From the NCBI RefSeq assembly GCF_023023025.1, contig NZ_CP095481.1, positions 4,340,001-4,404,000 on the forward strand: 64,000 nucleotides of DNA, read 5' to 3'. The notes beneath the pieces are model-generated. The model did not search any database, was not told where the DNA came from, and worked only from the letters and a program-made list of their open reading frames with translations. Below are positions 17,431 to 25,878 of the stretch, piece after piece. The stretch comes from Amycolatopsis sp. WQ 127309. Lineage in GTDB: Bacteria; Actinomycetota; Actinomycetes; Mycobacteriales; Pseudonocardiaceae. Made by a program: the position numbers and the translations under genes. Numbering within the stretch: the first letter of the stretch is position 1; each line of letters begins with the position of its first letter.

Positions 17431-18479
17431 GGGGCGACCTCACCGGAACCACGGGCGACGAGATGCACGGGCAGGACGACCTTTCTCGGCGGGGACTGAT
17501 CTCCTTGGACACGGGCGAAGAGCAGCTCGGCCGCGGCGTGGCCCAGTGCGCTGACGTCGTGCGCGATCACGGTGACGGGCGGGTCGAGCAGGTCCGCCAG
17601 CTCGAAGTCGTCGAAGCCGACCATCGCCGGGCGGTACTCGGCGTGGGCCAGGGCCCGCAGCAGGTGGACGGCGACCCGGTTGTTGCCCGCGATCACCGCG
17701 GTGGCGGCGTCGGGCCCGTGCAGCAGCCGCTTGACGGCGTCGCCGACGCCCTCCTGGGTCGGCGTGCGCATCGAGACCAGCGACTCGTCGTAGGAGATGC
17801 CGTTGCGCACGCAGCCCTCGCGGAACCCGCGCAGGCGCTCGGCCGCGGTGAAGATGTCCGGGCTGTCGCCGAGGAACGCGATCCGCCGGTGGCCGTGTTT
17901 CGCCAGGTGCGTGACGGCTTCGATGGTGCCGCCGAGGTTGTCGACGAGCACGGTGTCGGCGACGATGTCGCCCGCCGGGCGGTCGATGAACACCACGGGC
18001 GTGCCCGCGCGCATCTCCGGCACCAGGTACCCGTGCTGCAGGCCGGCCGGGACGACGAGGATGCCGTCCACCCGCCGCGCGCAGAACTCCAGCACGAGCT
18101 CGCGCTCGCGGTCGGAGTTCTCCTCGGACGAGCCGGTGAGCACCTGCCGGCCGAACGACGTCGCGATGCGTTCCACCGCGCGGTTCAGCTCGGAGTAGAA
18201 GGGGTTGCCGACGTCCTCGACGATCAGCCCGATGGTCCCGGTGGTCGACCCGCGGCGCAGGTTGCGCGCGCCGAGGTTGCGCCGGAAACCCAGCTGCTCG
18301 ATGGCCGCCATGACCCGCTCGGCGGTGTCCGGGTGCACCGCCGGTTCGTCGTTGACCACGCGCGAGACGGTCTTGATGGACACGCCCGCCAGCCTGGCCA
18401 CATCGCTCATCGTGGCCCGGCGGCTCGCGGTGCGCGTGCTGCCGTCCCGGTCCCGGCCGGGTGGAGACAACGTTGTCAT
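17427..18479 (-). CDS. LacI-family transcriptional regulator of the mannose locus
   Basis: Up to 350 residues. After a poorly conserved 23-residue stretch comes the LacI HTH (MSDVARLAGVSIKTVSRVVN) with hinge, then a periplasmic-binding-type effector domain (GLIVEDVGNPFYSELNRAVE, MVGFDDFELADLLDPPVTVI). The first ATG at 18479 overlaps the palindrome GACAACGTTGTC; the next ATG, at 18410 (residue 24), starts right at the HTH and would leave the palindrome in the leader. Either is possible. It overlaps manA by four bases, so it is the first gene of the operon and probably autoregulated, with a mannose derivative as the likely inducer. Confidence 0.92.
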   Translation of the reverse strand: MTTLSPPGRDRDGSTRTASRRATMSDVARLAGVSIKTVSRVVNDEPAVHPDTAERVMAAIEQLGFRRNLGARNLRRGSTTGTIGLIVEDVGNPFYSELNRAVERIATSFGRQVLTGSSEENSDRERELVLEFCARRVDGILVVPAGLQHGYLVPEMRAGTPVVFIDRPAGDIVADTVLVDNLGGTIEAVTHLAKHGHRRIAFLGDSPDIFTAAERLRGFREGCVRNGISYDESLVSMRTPTQEGVGDAVKRLLHGPDAATAVIAGNNRVAVHLLRALAHAEYRPAMVGFDDFELADLLDPPVTVIAHDVSALGHAAAELLFARVQGDQSPPRKVVLPVHLVARGSGEVAP

Positions 18480-18519
18480 AGTGCACGGGATTGAACGCCA
18501 AGGTCCCGGTGCTTGTCAA
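18466..18519 (-). promoter_or_regulatory. lacI-manA-ABC promoter with palindromic operator
   Basis: On the minus strand TTGACA (18519-18514) and TTCAAT (18495-18490) are separated by 18 bases, a good housekeeping-type promoter. The palindrome GACAACGTTGTC at 18466-18477 lies just downstream, where a bound repressor would block initiation. Transcription would start about 5 bases before the ATG at 18479, making the message almost leaderless. Confidence 0.65.
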
Positions 18520-18666
18520 CGCCCTGGGCGCGGATTGTGCCGATTCGACTACGGAAGTTGTAGGTCAGACGGCTGATCAGCTTGTCCGGAAGTGGACAGG
18601 TGTTGACAGCACCCTTGACTGTCTCGTGAGCCGCTGCCCAAGGTGGCCCGGTTCGACCGAGCGCGC

Positions 18667-18678
18667 GACAAGGTTGTC
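18667..18678. promoter_or_regulatory. Operator candidate upstream of the GH92 genes
   Basis: GACAAGGTTGTC differs at one base from the lacI palindrome and lies 43 bases upstream of the first mannosidase start. It links the divergent mannosidase genes to the same LacI-type repressor. A separate inverted repeat, TGTCC-N6-GGACA, lies at 18584-18599, and a TTGACA at 18603-18608, but no clear -10 follows. Confidence 0.55.
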
Positions 18679-18721
18679 ATTCACCCTCTGGTCGCGCTGA
18701 TGTGGTGGAGAGGCGATGGCG

Positions 18722-21700
18722 ATGGCGCGAGCGCGCTGGAGAGCCGAATGTGACACTCGCGGGGGGACGACCCCCCGGACCCCCCGAACCGGCTTCGCCG
18801 GTGTGGTGTTGTTGGCCTTGGCGGTGACCGCGGCGATGGCTCCCGCCGTTCCCGCCGCGGCGGCCCCCGCGACCGACTTCGCGAAGTGGGTCAACCCGTT
18901 CGTCGGCACCCGGCCCGGCGGTGAGGACCACGGCACCGGGGGCGGTGCCGGCAACACGTTCCCGGGCGCGGTGGCACCGTTCGGCATGGTCCAGTGGAGC
19001 CCGGACACGGTGAAGTCCCAGCCCGGCGGGTACTTCTACGACGACAACGCGCTCAACGGCTTCAGCCTGACGCACCTGTCGGGCGCCGGCTGCTCGACCT
19101 ACCAGGACATCCCGTTCATCCCGTTCGTCGGCGAGGTCTCGACGTCCCCGGCGACCGACCCCGCGCACTACACGTCGAAGTTCTCGCACGCCAACGAACA
19201 CGCGACGGCGGGCGCCTACGACGTCACCCTCGACAGCGGCGCGAAGGTCGAGCTGAGCGCGACCCAGCGCACCGGCTCGGCGCGGCTGACCTACCCGGCC
19301 GGCGCGTCCTCGACGCTGCTGGTCAACACCTCCGGCTCGGTCAACGGCACCGACGACGCGTCGATCACCCTCGGCAAGGACACGATCAGCGGCTGGGCCA
19401 CGAGCGGCCGGTTCTGCGGCGCGCAGAACAGCTACCGCGTCTACTTCTCGGCCAAGTTCGACACGCCGTTCGAGTCGATCGGCACCTGGAAGAACGGCGC
19501 CGTGACGCCCGGCAAGTCCGCCGAAACCGGTGGCGCCAAGGCGAAGGTCGCGCAGCCCAACGGCATCAACGCGTCCATCGCGCGTCCGGCCAAGGCCAAG
19601 CAGCAGGACACCACCGTGTCCGGCCCGGGTAGCGGCGGGTACGTCACCTTCGCGAACCTCAACGGCGCGCAGGTGAACGTCCAGGTCGGACTGTCCTTTG
19701 TGTCCGTCGACGGCGCGAAGGCCAACCTCAAGGCCGAGAACACCAAGAAGTCGTTCGACACCGTGGCCGCGTCCGCGCGCAAGGCGTGGAACGACCAGCT
19801 CGGCAAGATCGCCGTCACCGGTGGCTCCGACGCCGACCTGACGACGTTCTACACCTCGCTGTACCACTCGCTGATCCAGCCGAACGTCTTCTCCGACGTC
19901 GACGGCCAGTACCCGGGCTTCGACGGGCGGATCCACCAGGCCGACAAGGGCCACGCGATGTACACGAACTTCTCCGGCTGGGACATCTACCGCTCGGAGG
20001 CCCCCCTCCTGGCGACGATCGACCCGAAGGAGACCTCGGACATCGTCCGGTCGATGATGGCCTACGCCGAGCAGGGCGGGTCGTGGGACCGCTGGACGGT
20101 GGCCAACGACTACACCGGCGTGATGAACGGCGACCCGTACCACATCATCGTGTCCAGCGCGTACGCCTTCGGCGCCCGTGACTTCGACGCCCAGAAGGCG
20201 TTGCTGCTCATGATCAAGGGCGCCACCCAGCCGACGCAGGGCTACACCGAGCGGCCGGGGCTCGACGACTACCAGAAGCTCGGTTACGTGCCGGGCGCCG
20301 GCGCGGACACGCTCGAGTACACCAGCGCCGACTTCTCCATCGCCGAGTTCGCCAAGCGGCTCGGGGACAGCGCGACGTACACGACGTTCATGAAGCGCGC
20401 GCAGAACTGGCAGAACCTCTACAACCCGGGCACCGGTCACCTGCAGCCGCGCAACGCGGACGGCTCGTTCGCCGGCACCTACGACCCCGCCAGCTCGCAG
20501 GGCTGGGTCGAGGGCAACGGCGCGCAGTACGAGTGGATGGTGCCCTACGACCTCGGCGGCGTCGTGACGGCGTTCGGCGGTCCGGCGGCGACGCAGTCCC
20601 GGTTGGACACCTTCTTCACGAAGCTGAACGCGGGCACGCAGGAGCCGTACGCCTTCATGGGCAACGAGCCGAACTCCAACGCGCCGTACGTCTACTCCTA
20701 CACCGGCGCCCCGGCCAAGACCCAGGCGATCGTGCACCGCTCGATGGACGAGCTGTACAACCCGCGCCCCGAGGGCCTGATCGGCAACGACGACCTCGGC
20801 CAGATGTCGGCCTGGTACGTCTGGTCCGCGCTCGGCATCTACCCGGAGATCCCGGGCCGCGCCGAGACGCTGCTCGTCACCCCGCGCTTCGAGCACGCCG
20901 TGCTCACCACCGGCGCGGGCAAGAAGATCACGATCAACGCGCCGGGCACCGGCGACTACGTGGGCAGCCTGAAGGTCAACGGCGGCGCGTCGTCGAAGGC
21001 GTGGCTGCCGGAGGCGCTCATCTCCAGTGGCGGCACGCTCGACTACACCCGCTCCGCCACGGCCACCTCGTGGGGCAGCGCCGCGGCCGACGCGCCGCCG
21101 TCGTTCCGCGAGCAGGAGAAGCCGAGCCTGTCCTTTGTGGACCCGTCGCGCGCGGTGACGCCGGCGGGCTCGACGTCGAAGGCGTCGGTGGGTGTCCAGG
21201 ACCTCTCCGGCACGGCCCGGACCTGGACCTACACCGCGGGCAGCGTCGACGGGATCACGCTGACGCCGGCGACGGGCAGCATCGCCGTCCCGGCGGGCGG
21301 CAAGGCGCACGCCGACCTGACGGTTTCGGTGCCCGCGGGGCTGGCCGACGGTGCGCGTCGCATCCCGGTGACGTTCTCGGCGCCGGGGGTGGCTTCGACA
21401 CAAGCGGTGCTGACGGTGCTGGTCGCCCAGCCGAACAGCTGGCTGGCCACGGTCGACAACGCGGGCATCTCGCCGGACTCCGACTCGTCGGCGGCCAACT
21501 TCGACGGCGGCGGCTGGAGCTACTCGGCGAACGCGCTGGCCGCGGCCGGCGCCACCCCGGGTGGCACGGTGACCAGTGACGGCATCAAGTTCACCTGGCC
21601 GTCGTTCCCGGTCGGCGACCCCGACAACGCGGTCGCGAACGGCCAGACGGTCAACGTCACCGGCACGGGTACGCGGCTTGCGCTCCTCGGCGCCGGCTCG

Positions 21701-22000
21701 AACGGCAACGCGCAGGGCACGCTGACCATCACCTACACCGACGGCAGCAAGTCGACCGCCACGATCGGGACGTCCGACTGGACGCTCGGGGGCGGCGGCG
21801 CCCAGCCGTCGTTCGGCAACCGGATCGTGCTGTCCACGCCGTACCGCAACGCTTCGGGCACTGACCCGCAGCAGATCCGCACGATGATCTTCGGCACCGC
21901 GCCGATCACCCTCGACGCGGGCAAGACGGTGGCCAGCGTGACGCTGCCGTCGAACGTCAGCGGCGGCGTGCTGCACGTCTTCGCCATCGCCGTCGGTTAG
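18722..22000 (+). CDS. Secreted GH92 alpha-1,2-mannosidase with C-terminal accessory domains
   Basis: About 1092 residues. A long signal peptide (hydrophobic core VVLLALAVTAAMAPAVPAA) precedes a GH92 module from about residue 55 to 790. GH92 enzymes are calcium-dependent inverting exo-alpha-mannosidases. Landmarks are GNTFPGAVAPFGM, GNEPNSNAPYVYSY near 648 and GNDDLGQMSAWY near 690, which carries the acidic catalytic pair. An Ig/NEW3-like domain (about 800-895) and a putative carbohydrate-binding domain (about 900-1090) follow. GGAGAGG ends 8 bases before the ATG at 18722 but only 2 before that at 18716, so 18722 is preferred. It probably trims mannan or high-mannose glycans outside the cell. 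Confidence 0.93.
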   Translation: MARARWRAECDTRGGTTPRTPRTGFAGVVLLALAVTAAMAPAVPAAAAPATDFAKWVNPFVGTRPGGEDHGTGGGAGNTFPGAVAPFGMVQWSPDTVKSQPGGYFYDDNALNGFSLTHLSGAGCSTYQDIPFIPFVGEVSTSPATDPAHYTSKFSHANEHATAGAYDVTLDSGAKVELSATQRTGSARLTYPAGASSTLLVNTSGSVNGTDDASITLGKDTISGWATSGRFCGAQNSYRVYFSAKFDTPFESIGTWKNGAVTPGKSAETGGAKAKVAQPNGINASIARPAKAKQQDTTVSGPGSGGYVTFANLNGAQVNVQVGLSFVSVDGAKANLKAENTKKSFDTVAASARKAWNDQLGKIAVTGGSDADLTTFYTSLYHSLIQPNVFSDVDGQYPGFDGRIHQADKGHAMYTNFSGWDIYRSEAPLLATIDPKETSDIVRSMMAYAEQGGSWDRWTVANDYTGVMNGDPYHIIVSSAYAFGARDFDAQKALLLMIKGATQPTQGYTERPGLDDYQKLGYVPGAGADTLEYTSADFSIAEFAKRLGDSATYTTFMKRAQNWQNLYNPGTGHLQPRNADGSFAGTYDPASSQGWVEGNGAQYEWMVPYDLGGVVTAFGGPAATQSRLDTFFTKLNAGTQEPYAFMGNEPNSNAPYVYSYTGAPAKTQAIVHRSMDELYNPRPEGLIGNDDLGQMSAWYVWSALGIYPEIPGRAETLLVTPRFEHAVLTTGAGKKITINAPGTGDYVGSLKVNGGASSKAWLPEALISSGGTLDYTRSATATSWGSAAADAPPSFREQEKPSLSFVDPSRAVTPAGSTSKASVGVQDLSGTARTWTYTAGSVDGITLTPATGSIAVPAGGKAHADLTVSVPAGLADGARRIPVTFSAPGVASTQAVLTVLVAQPNSWLATVDNAGISPDSDSSAANFDGGGWSYSANALAAAGATPGGTVTSDGIKFTWPSFPVGDPDNAVANGQTVNVTGTGTRLALLGAGSNGNAQGTLTITYTDGSKSTATIGTSDWTLGGGGAQPSFGNRIVLSTPYRNASGTDPQQIRTMIFGTAPITLDAGKTVASVTLPSNVSGGVLHVFAIAVG

Positions 22001-22010
22001 CAGTTGTGGT

Positions 22011-22061
22011 CCGTGAAGGCCTCCTTACCGGCTCTTATGGCCGGGAAGGAGGCCTTCACGG
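22011..22061. terminator. Hairpin terminator; copy A of a 51-bp dispersed element
   Basis: Arms 22011-22026 and 22046-22061 pair perfectly over 16 bp. The whole 51 bp matches, in inverted orientation and at 48 of 51 positions, the hairpin at 56930-56980. It lies between the two mannosidase genes, so it may attenuate rather than abolish read-through. Confidence 0.75.
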
Positions 22062-22088
22062 CTTTCGTCGTTTCAGGGAGGAAGCTCG

Positions 22089-24476
22089 ATGAGGAGCAAG
22101 GTCCTGGCGGGCGCGTTGACGCTCGCCGTCGTGGCGACGGGGGTGAGTCCCGCCGTCGCTTCGGCCGCTGGTGGGGACGCCCTCGACGCCGTCAACACGT
22201 TCATCGGCACGCAGGACGAGGGCAACACGTTCCCCGGCGCGTCGGCGCCGTTCGGGATGACGCAGGTCAGCCCCATCACCTCGCACTACGCCGGCTACCG
22301 CTACACCGACACCGCGATCCGCGGCTTCGGCCACTTCTTCTTGTCCGGCGCGGGCTGCTGGGAGCAGGGCGGCCTCGTCTCGACGCTGCCCACGACCGGC
22401 GAGATCGGGCCGGGCAAGGCGTTCGACACGACGAAGGCCGCGACCTTCGACCAGACGAAGTACGCGGCGCCGTTTACCCACGACGGCGAGGTCGGCAAGC
22501 CCGGCTACTACAAGGTCCACCTGACCGGCTACGGCGGCGTCGACGTCGAGACGACGGCGGCGACCCGCGCCGGCGTCGAGCGGTACACCTTCGCGAAACC
22601 GGGTGACGCCAACGTCTTCGTCAACGTCGGGCAGGCCAACGACAAGGAGCCGGTGACCGGCAGCAGCGTCCGGGTCGTGGACGACCGGACCGTCGAAGGC
22701 ACCGTGGAGTCGCAGGCGTTCTGCGGCGGCAAGTCCTACACGACGTACTTCACGACGAAGTTCGACAAGCCGTTCAAGGCCTCGGGCACGTGGTCGCCGA
22801 CCGGCGGCACGCCCGGCTCGCGCGAATCGAGCGGCGGCGCGGGCCTGCGCGGCGCGTGGCTGACCTTCGGCGGCGGCAGCCAGGTCACCGCGACCACCGC
22901 GATCTCCCAGGTGGACGCGCAGGGCGCGCGGGTCAACCTGGCGGCCGAGCACATCCGGTCGTTCGACGCGGCGAAGGCCGATGCCCAGCGCACCTGGCGG
23001 CGGGAACTGTCCAGTGTGGACATCAAGGGCGGCACGCCCGACGACCGGACGGTGTTCTACACCTCGCTCTACCACACGCTCCTGCAGCCGCTGACCGCGA
23101 ACGACGCGGACGGCCGCTACTACGGCTTCGACAAGAAGGTCCACCGCGCGGTCGGCTGGACGTACTACGACTTCTTCTCGCTGTGGGACACCTACCGCAC
23201 GCAGAACCAGCTCCTGGCCCTGCTGCGGCCGGACCGCGCTCGCGATATCGCCAAGAGCATCCTGGCCATCCACGACCAGGGCGGCTGGCTGCCGCGGTGG
23301 GCGTACGCCAGCCAGGAGACCAACACGATGACCGGTGACCCGGTCACGCCGTTCCTGGTGGACCTTTGGCGGTTCGGCGCGCTGTCGGGCAACGAGATGC
23401 GCGCCTACCAGGCGTTGCTGCAGAACTCGACGCAGATCCCGCCCGCGTCGTCGCCGTTCCAGGGCCGCTCGGGCAACGCGAGCTACCAGCAGGACGGGTT
23501 CGTCCAGTACGACCCGGACTTCCCGAAGAAGGGGCAGGACACCGACCCGAACCACGGCGCGTCGGCCACCCTCGAGTACGCGCTCGGCGACTGCTCGCTG
23601 TCGGTCATGGCGGCGGCGCTCGGGAAGAAGTCCGACGCCGCGGCGCTGTCGGAGCAGGCCCGGACCTACCGGACGCTCTGGGACGCGTCGCAGACCGACC
23701 GCGGCTTCACCGGCTTCTTCCGGCCGAAGGTCGCGGGCGGCGACTGGTTCACCCCCGCCACCGGGCCGTACAGCCCGCAGAGCCAGGACGGCTTCCACGA
23801 GGGCACGGCCTGGCAGTACCAGTGGCTGGTCCAGCAGGACGTCCCCGGCCTGGTCCAGCGGATGGGCGGCCCGGCGGCCACCGGGAAGCGGCTGGACGAC
23901 TTCTTCGCCTACGACGAGCTGGTGAAGGACCCGGCGGCGGCCGTCCGCGAGAACTGGGTCGTCGGGCCGTACGACTACTACGACCAGTTCCGCTACAACC
24001 CGAACAACGAGCCCGACCTGCACTCGCCGTGGATGTACGCGCTCACCGGGCAGCCGGCGAAGACGTCCGGGGTCGTGCGGGCCGCGCACACGCTGTTCAC
24101 GAACGCGCCCAACGGCGTCACCGGCAACGACGACCTCGGCACCATGTCGGCTTGGTACGTCTTCAGCGCGCTCGGGCTCTACCCCGCCGTCCCAGGGACT
24201 GGGAACTTCGTGCTCAACGCGCCGCGGTTCGAGCGGTCCGTGCTGCACCTGCAGAACGGCCGCGACGTCACGATCAAGGCGCCCGGCGCGGACGGCTCGA
24301 AGCTGCAGTACGTTTCGGGCCTCAAGGTCGGCTCGAAGCGGTCCGACAAGGTGTACGTCAGTCTCGAGCAGCTGAGGAGCGGCACGACGCTGGACTTCGG
24401 CCTGACCACCGACGCCGCGAAGGCGACGTGGGGGACTTCGCCGTCGTCAGCACCGATTTCCCCGTGTTCTGACTAG
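22089..24476 (+). CDS. Secreted GH92 alpha-mannosidase, second copy
   Basis: A 795-residue GH92 enzyme with a classic signal peptide (MRSKVLAGALTLAVVATG, cleavage after AVASA). It shows the GH92 landmarks GNTFPGASAPFGM, NPNNEPDLHSPWMY near 640 and GNDDLGTMSAWY near 679. It lacks the C-terminal accessory domains of the first copy. The two proteins are diverged, so they may act on different linkages or branch positions. Ribosome site AGGGAGG is well spaced from the ATG. Cotranscription with the upstream copy is possible across the hairpin at 22011-22061. Confidence 0.93.
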   Translation: MRSKVLAGALTLAVVATGVSPAVASAAGGDALDAVNTFIGTQDEGNTFPGASAPFGMTQVSPITSHYAGYRYTDTAIRGFGHFFLSGAGCWEQGGLVSTLPTTGEIGPGKAFDTTKAATFDQTKYAAPFTHDGEVGKPGYYKVHLTGYGGVDVETTAATRAGVERYTFAKPGDANVFVNVGQANDKEPVTGSSVRVVDDRTVEGTVESQAFCGGKSYTTYFTTKFDKPFKASGTWSPTGGTPGSRESSGGAGLRGAWLTFGGGSQVTATTAISQVDAQGARVNLAAEHIRSFDAAKADAQRTWRRELSSVDIKGGTPDDRTVFYTSLYHTLLQPLTANDADGRYYGFDKKVHRAVGWTYYDFFSLWDTYRTQNQLLALLRPDRARDIAKSILAIHDQGGWLPRWAYASQETNTMTGDPVTPFLVDLWRFGALSGNEMRAYQALLQNSTQIPPASSPFQGRSGNASYQQDGFVQYDPDFPKKGQDTDPNHGASATLEYALGDCSLSVMAAALGKKSDAAALSEQARTYRTLWDASQTDRGFTGFFRPKVAGGDWFTPATGPYSPQSQDGFHEGTAWQYQWLVQQDVPGLVQRMGGPAATGKRLDDFFAYDELVKDPAAAVRENWVVGPYDYYDQFRYNPNNEPDLHSPWMYALTGQPAKTSGVVRAAHTLFTNAPNGVTGNDDLGTMSAWYVFSALGLYPAVPGTGNFVLNAPRFERSVLHLQNGRDVTIKAPGADGSKLQYVSGLKVGSKRSDKVYVSLEQLRSGTTLDFGLTTDAAKATWGTSPSSAPISPCSD

Positions 24477-24484
24477 ATAGCACC

Positions 24485-24540
24485 GCTCGCGAACGTGGTC
24501 CGGACCACAATGGACAGGGGTCCGGGCCACGTTCGTGAGC
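24485..24540. terminator. Hairpin terminator after the mannosidase genes
   Basis: Arms 24485-24506 and 24519-24540 form a 22-bp stem with two G-U pairs and a 12-nt loop, starting 9 bases after the GH92 stop. The rest of the gap to 24703 shows no gene. Confidence 0.75.
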
Positions 24541-24703
24541 AGGGTCACGGGCCCCGGTGTTCCGGTGAGCGCCGTCACGCCTCACACTGGGTACCAGCAC
24601 GTCCGACAACGCCGTTGACGTCCGGGGCAGTCCGCCTTGGACGGTGTGTCGGGCGTTTTTCGTGTGTCAGGACCAAAGTGGTGAGACCCCACAGGAGGAA
24701 GCA

Positions 24704-25069
24704 GTGTCCAGCAAGGCCGCTCTAGTGTTCCGCGTGGCCGCAGTCGCCGAAGCCCTTTCCTGGGCCGCGCTGCTTGTCGGGATGTTCCTCAAGTACGTCG
24801 TGCACTCCTCCGGTGAGGGCGGCGTGCCCGTCATCGGCATGGTGCACGGCGTGATCTTCGTCCTGTACGTGGTCGTCTCCCTGTCCGTGGCGAAGCCGCT
24901 CGGCTGGCGCCCCAAGACCCTGGTCCTCGCGCTGCTCGCGAGCATCCCGCCGCTGTTCACCTGGCTGTTCGAGAAGTGGGCGCTGCGCAACGGCAAGCTC
25001 GACGGCCCGCAGCGGCTGACCCATGGCGGTGTCGGCCTGTTCCAGGTGCGCGAGCCCGTCGCCGCTTGA
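24704..25069 (+). CDS. DUF3817 integral membrane protein
   Basis: A 121-residue membrane protein with three to four hydrophobic segments (RVAAVAEALSWAALLVGMFL, IGMVHGVIFVLYVVVSLSV, TLVLALLASIPPLFTWLF). The arrangement EALSW, KYV, GMVHG and F-WALR fits DUF3817, an actinobacterial family of unknown function. The GTG at 24704 has AGGAGG 5 bases upstream, which overrides an in-frame ATG at 24644. Confidence 0.87.
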   Translation: MSSKAALVFRVAAVAEALSWAALLVGMFLKYVVHSSGEGGVPVIGMVHGVIFVLYVVVSLSVAKPLGWRPKTLVLALLASIPPLFTWLFEKWALRNGKLDGPQRLTHGGVGLFQVREPVAA

Positions 25070-25083
25070 TCCCAGTACGTGAG

Positions 25084-25113
25084 AAAGGCCCGCGTCTTCG
25101 GACGCGGGCCTTT
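25084..25113. terminator. UUCG-loop terminator between convergent genes
   Basis: A perfect 13-bp stem (25084-25096 with 25101-25113) closes a stable TTCG tetraloop and is followed by TCTTG. It should serve both the DUF3817 gene and the MarR gene. Confidence 0.85.
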
Positions 25114-25129
25114 TCTTGTGTGCGGGCGG

Positions 25130-25630
25130 CTACTCGGTGAAGTCCCCGGTGGCGCGGCGGACCTTCGTCAGCAGGTCGGTGAGCTGCTCGGTCTGGCGCT
25201 CGGTCAGCCCGTTGAGCCCGAAGTCGATCTCGGTGACCGCCGCGGTCGCGGTCTCGCGGCGCTTGCGGCCCTCGGCGGTGATCTCCACCAGCGTCGTGCG
25301 GCGGTCGGTCGGGTGCGCGACGCGCTTCACGAGCCCGTCGCGCTCCAGCCGGTCGACTATGTTGGTGACACTGGTGGGGTGCAGCTGGAGCCGCTCGCCC
25401 ATCACCCGCATCGGCAGGCTGGCGCTGCGGGCGAAGGTGAGCAGCACCAGCGCTTCGTACCGGGCGAAGGTCAGGCCGTGCGGCTTGAGCGCACCGTCCA
25501 CCGCGGACTGGATGATCTGCTGGACCCGCATCACGCCGGTGACCGCGGCCATGGTGCCGGAGGGCCCGATCCGGGCCTCCCAAAGCTGTGCCGCGCGGGC
25601 GATCGGGTCGAACGGCAGCGGACGGTTCAT
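25130..25630 (-). CDS. MarR-family transcriptional regulator
   Basis: A 166-residue MarR winged-helix protein. The DNA-recognition region is [20 protein letters not shown] and the wing contains [13 protein letters not shown]. MarR proteins act as dimers, usually repressing nearby genes until a small phenolic or other ligand binds. The gene is divergent, 78 bp away, from the small UPF0045-type gene that the prophage has interrupted, and an 8-bp inverted repeat begins at the base next to its ATG. Confidence 0.92.
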   Translation of the reverse strand: MNRPLPFDPIARAAQLWEARIGPSGTMAAVTGVMRVQQIIQSAVDGALKPHGLTFARYEALVLLTFARSASLPMRVMGERLQLHPTSVTNIVDRLERDGLVKRVAHPTDRRTTLVEITAEGRKRRETATAAVTEIDFGLNGLTERQTEQLTDLLTKVRRATGDFTE

Positions 25631-25666
25631 GACACGCGAAGTTACCAGCGGGTACCGGCGCGTGTC
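25631..25666. promoter_or_regulatory. Inverted repeat in the marR divergent gap
   Basis: GACACGCG (25631-25638) and CGCGTGTC (25659-25666) are a perfect 8-bp inverted repeat with 20 bases between. A shorter TACC-N4-GGTA lies inside. The position beside the marR start suits an autoregulatory operator, but the arm spacing is unusual for MarR sites. Confidence 0.4.
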
Positions 25667-25708
25667 GCCCGACCGGCGGAAAGAGCACCGAAGAAGGGAC
25701 TTCCGAGC

Positions 25709-25855
25709 ATGATCGTCGCGTTCAGTGTCAGCCCGTCCGGCGGGGAACCGGACGGCGGAGTCAGCGAGGCCGTCGCCCGCGCGGTGAAGGTGGTCCGCGA
25801 GTCCGGGCTGCCCAACTCGACCAACGCCATGTTCACCAACGTGAACGCAAGCTAA
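25709..25855 (+). pseudogene. UPF0045/thiamine-binding family gene, 5' half (interrupted by prophage)
   Basis: The ATG at 25709 opens [14 protein letters not shown] and runs through [15 protein letters not shown], a typical N-terminus of the MTH1187/YqgV-like thiamine-binding family. After the 12-bp core it passes into phage DNA, adds three codons and stops at 25853-25855 (48 residues). The missing part is at 50846-51025, and joining the halves at the core gives one uninterrupted frame of 100 residues. Such proteins bind thiamine or related compounds. In this lysogen the gene is probably inactive. Confidence 0.85.
25831..25852. other. attL
   Basis: The core GTTCACCAACGT (25831-25842) joins host sequence on the left to phage sequence on the right. 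GTGAACGCAAGC (25841-25852) is the right arm of the phage-site palindrome whose left arm lies at attR. The palindrome centre, and so the likely crossover dinucleotide, is AA at 25838-25839. Confidence 0.8.
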
Positions 25856-25878
25856 GGAACGTTCGGTCTGACCTGCGG

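Noticed and set aside
18677..21976. 1099-codon minus-strand open frame opposite the first GH92 gene
   Set aside because: Arg/Val/Gly-rich shadow; the plus strand has full GH92 motifs and a signal peptide.
24605..24625. Another copy of the mannose operator (GACAACGCCGTTGAC)
   Set aside because: The half-sites are separated by extra bases and one mismatches; it lies before DUF3817, so coincidence is likely.
25831..25852. tRNA attachment site
   Set aside because: No tRNA-like sequence at either junction; the flanks are halves of a protein gene.
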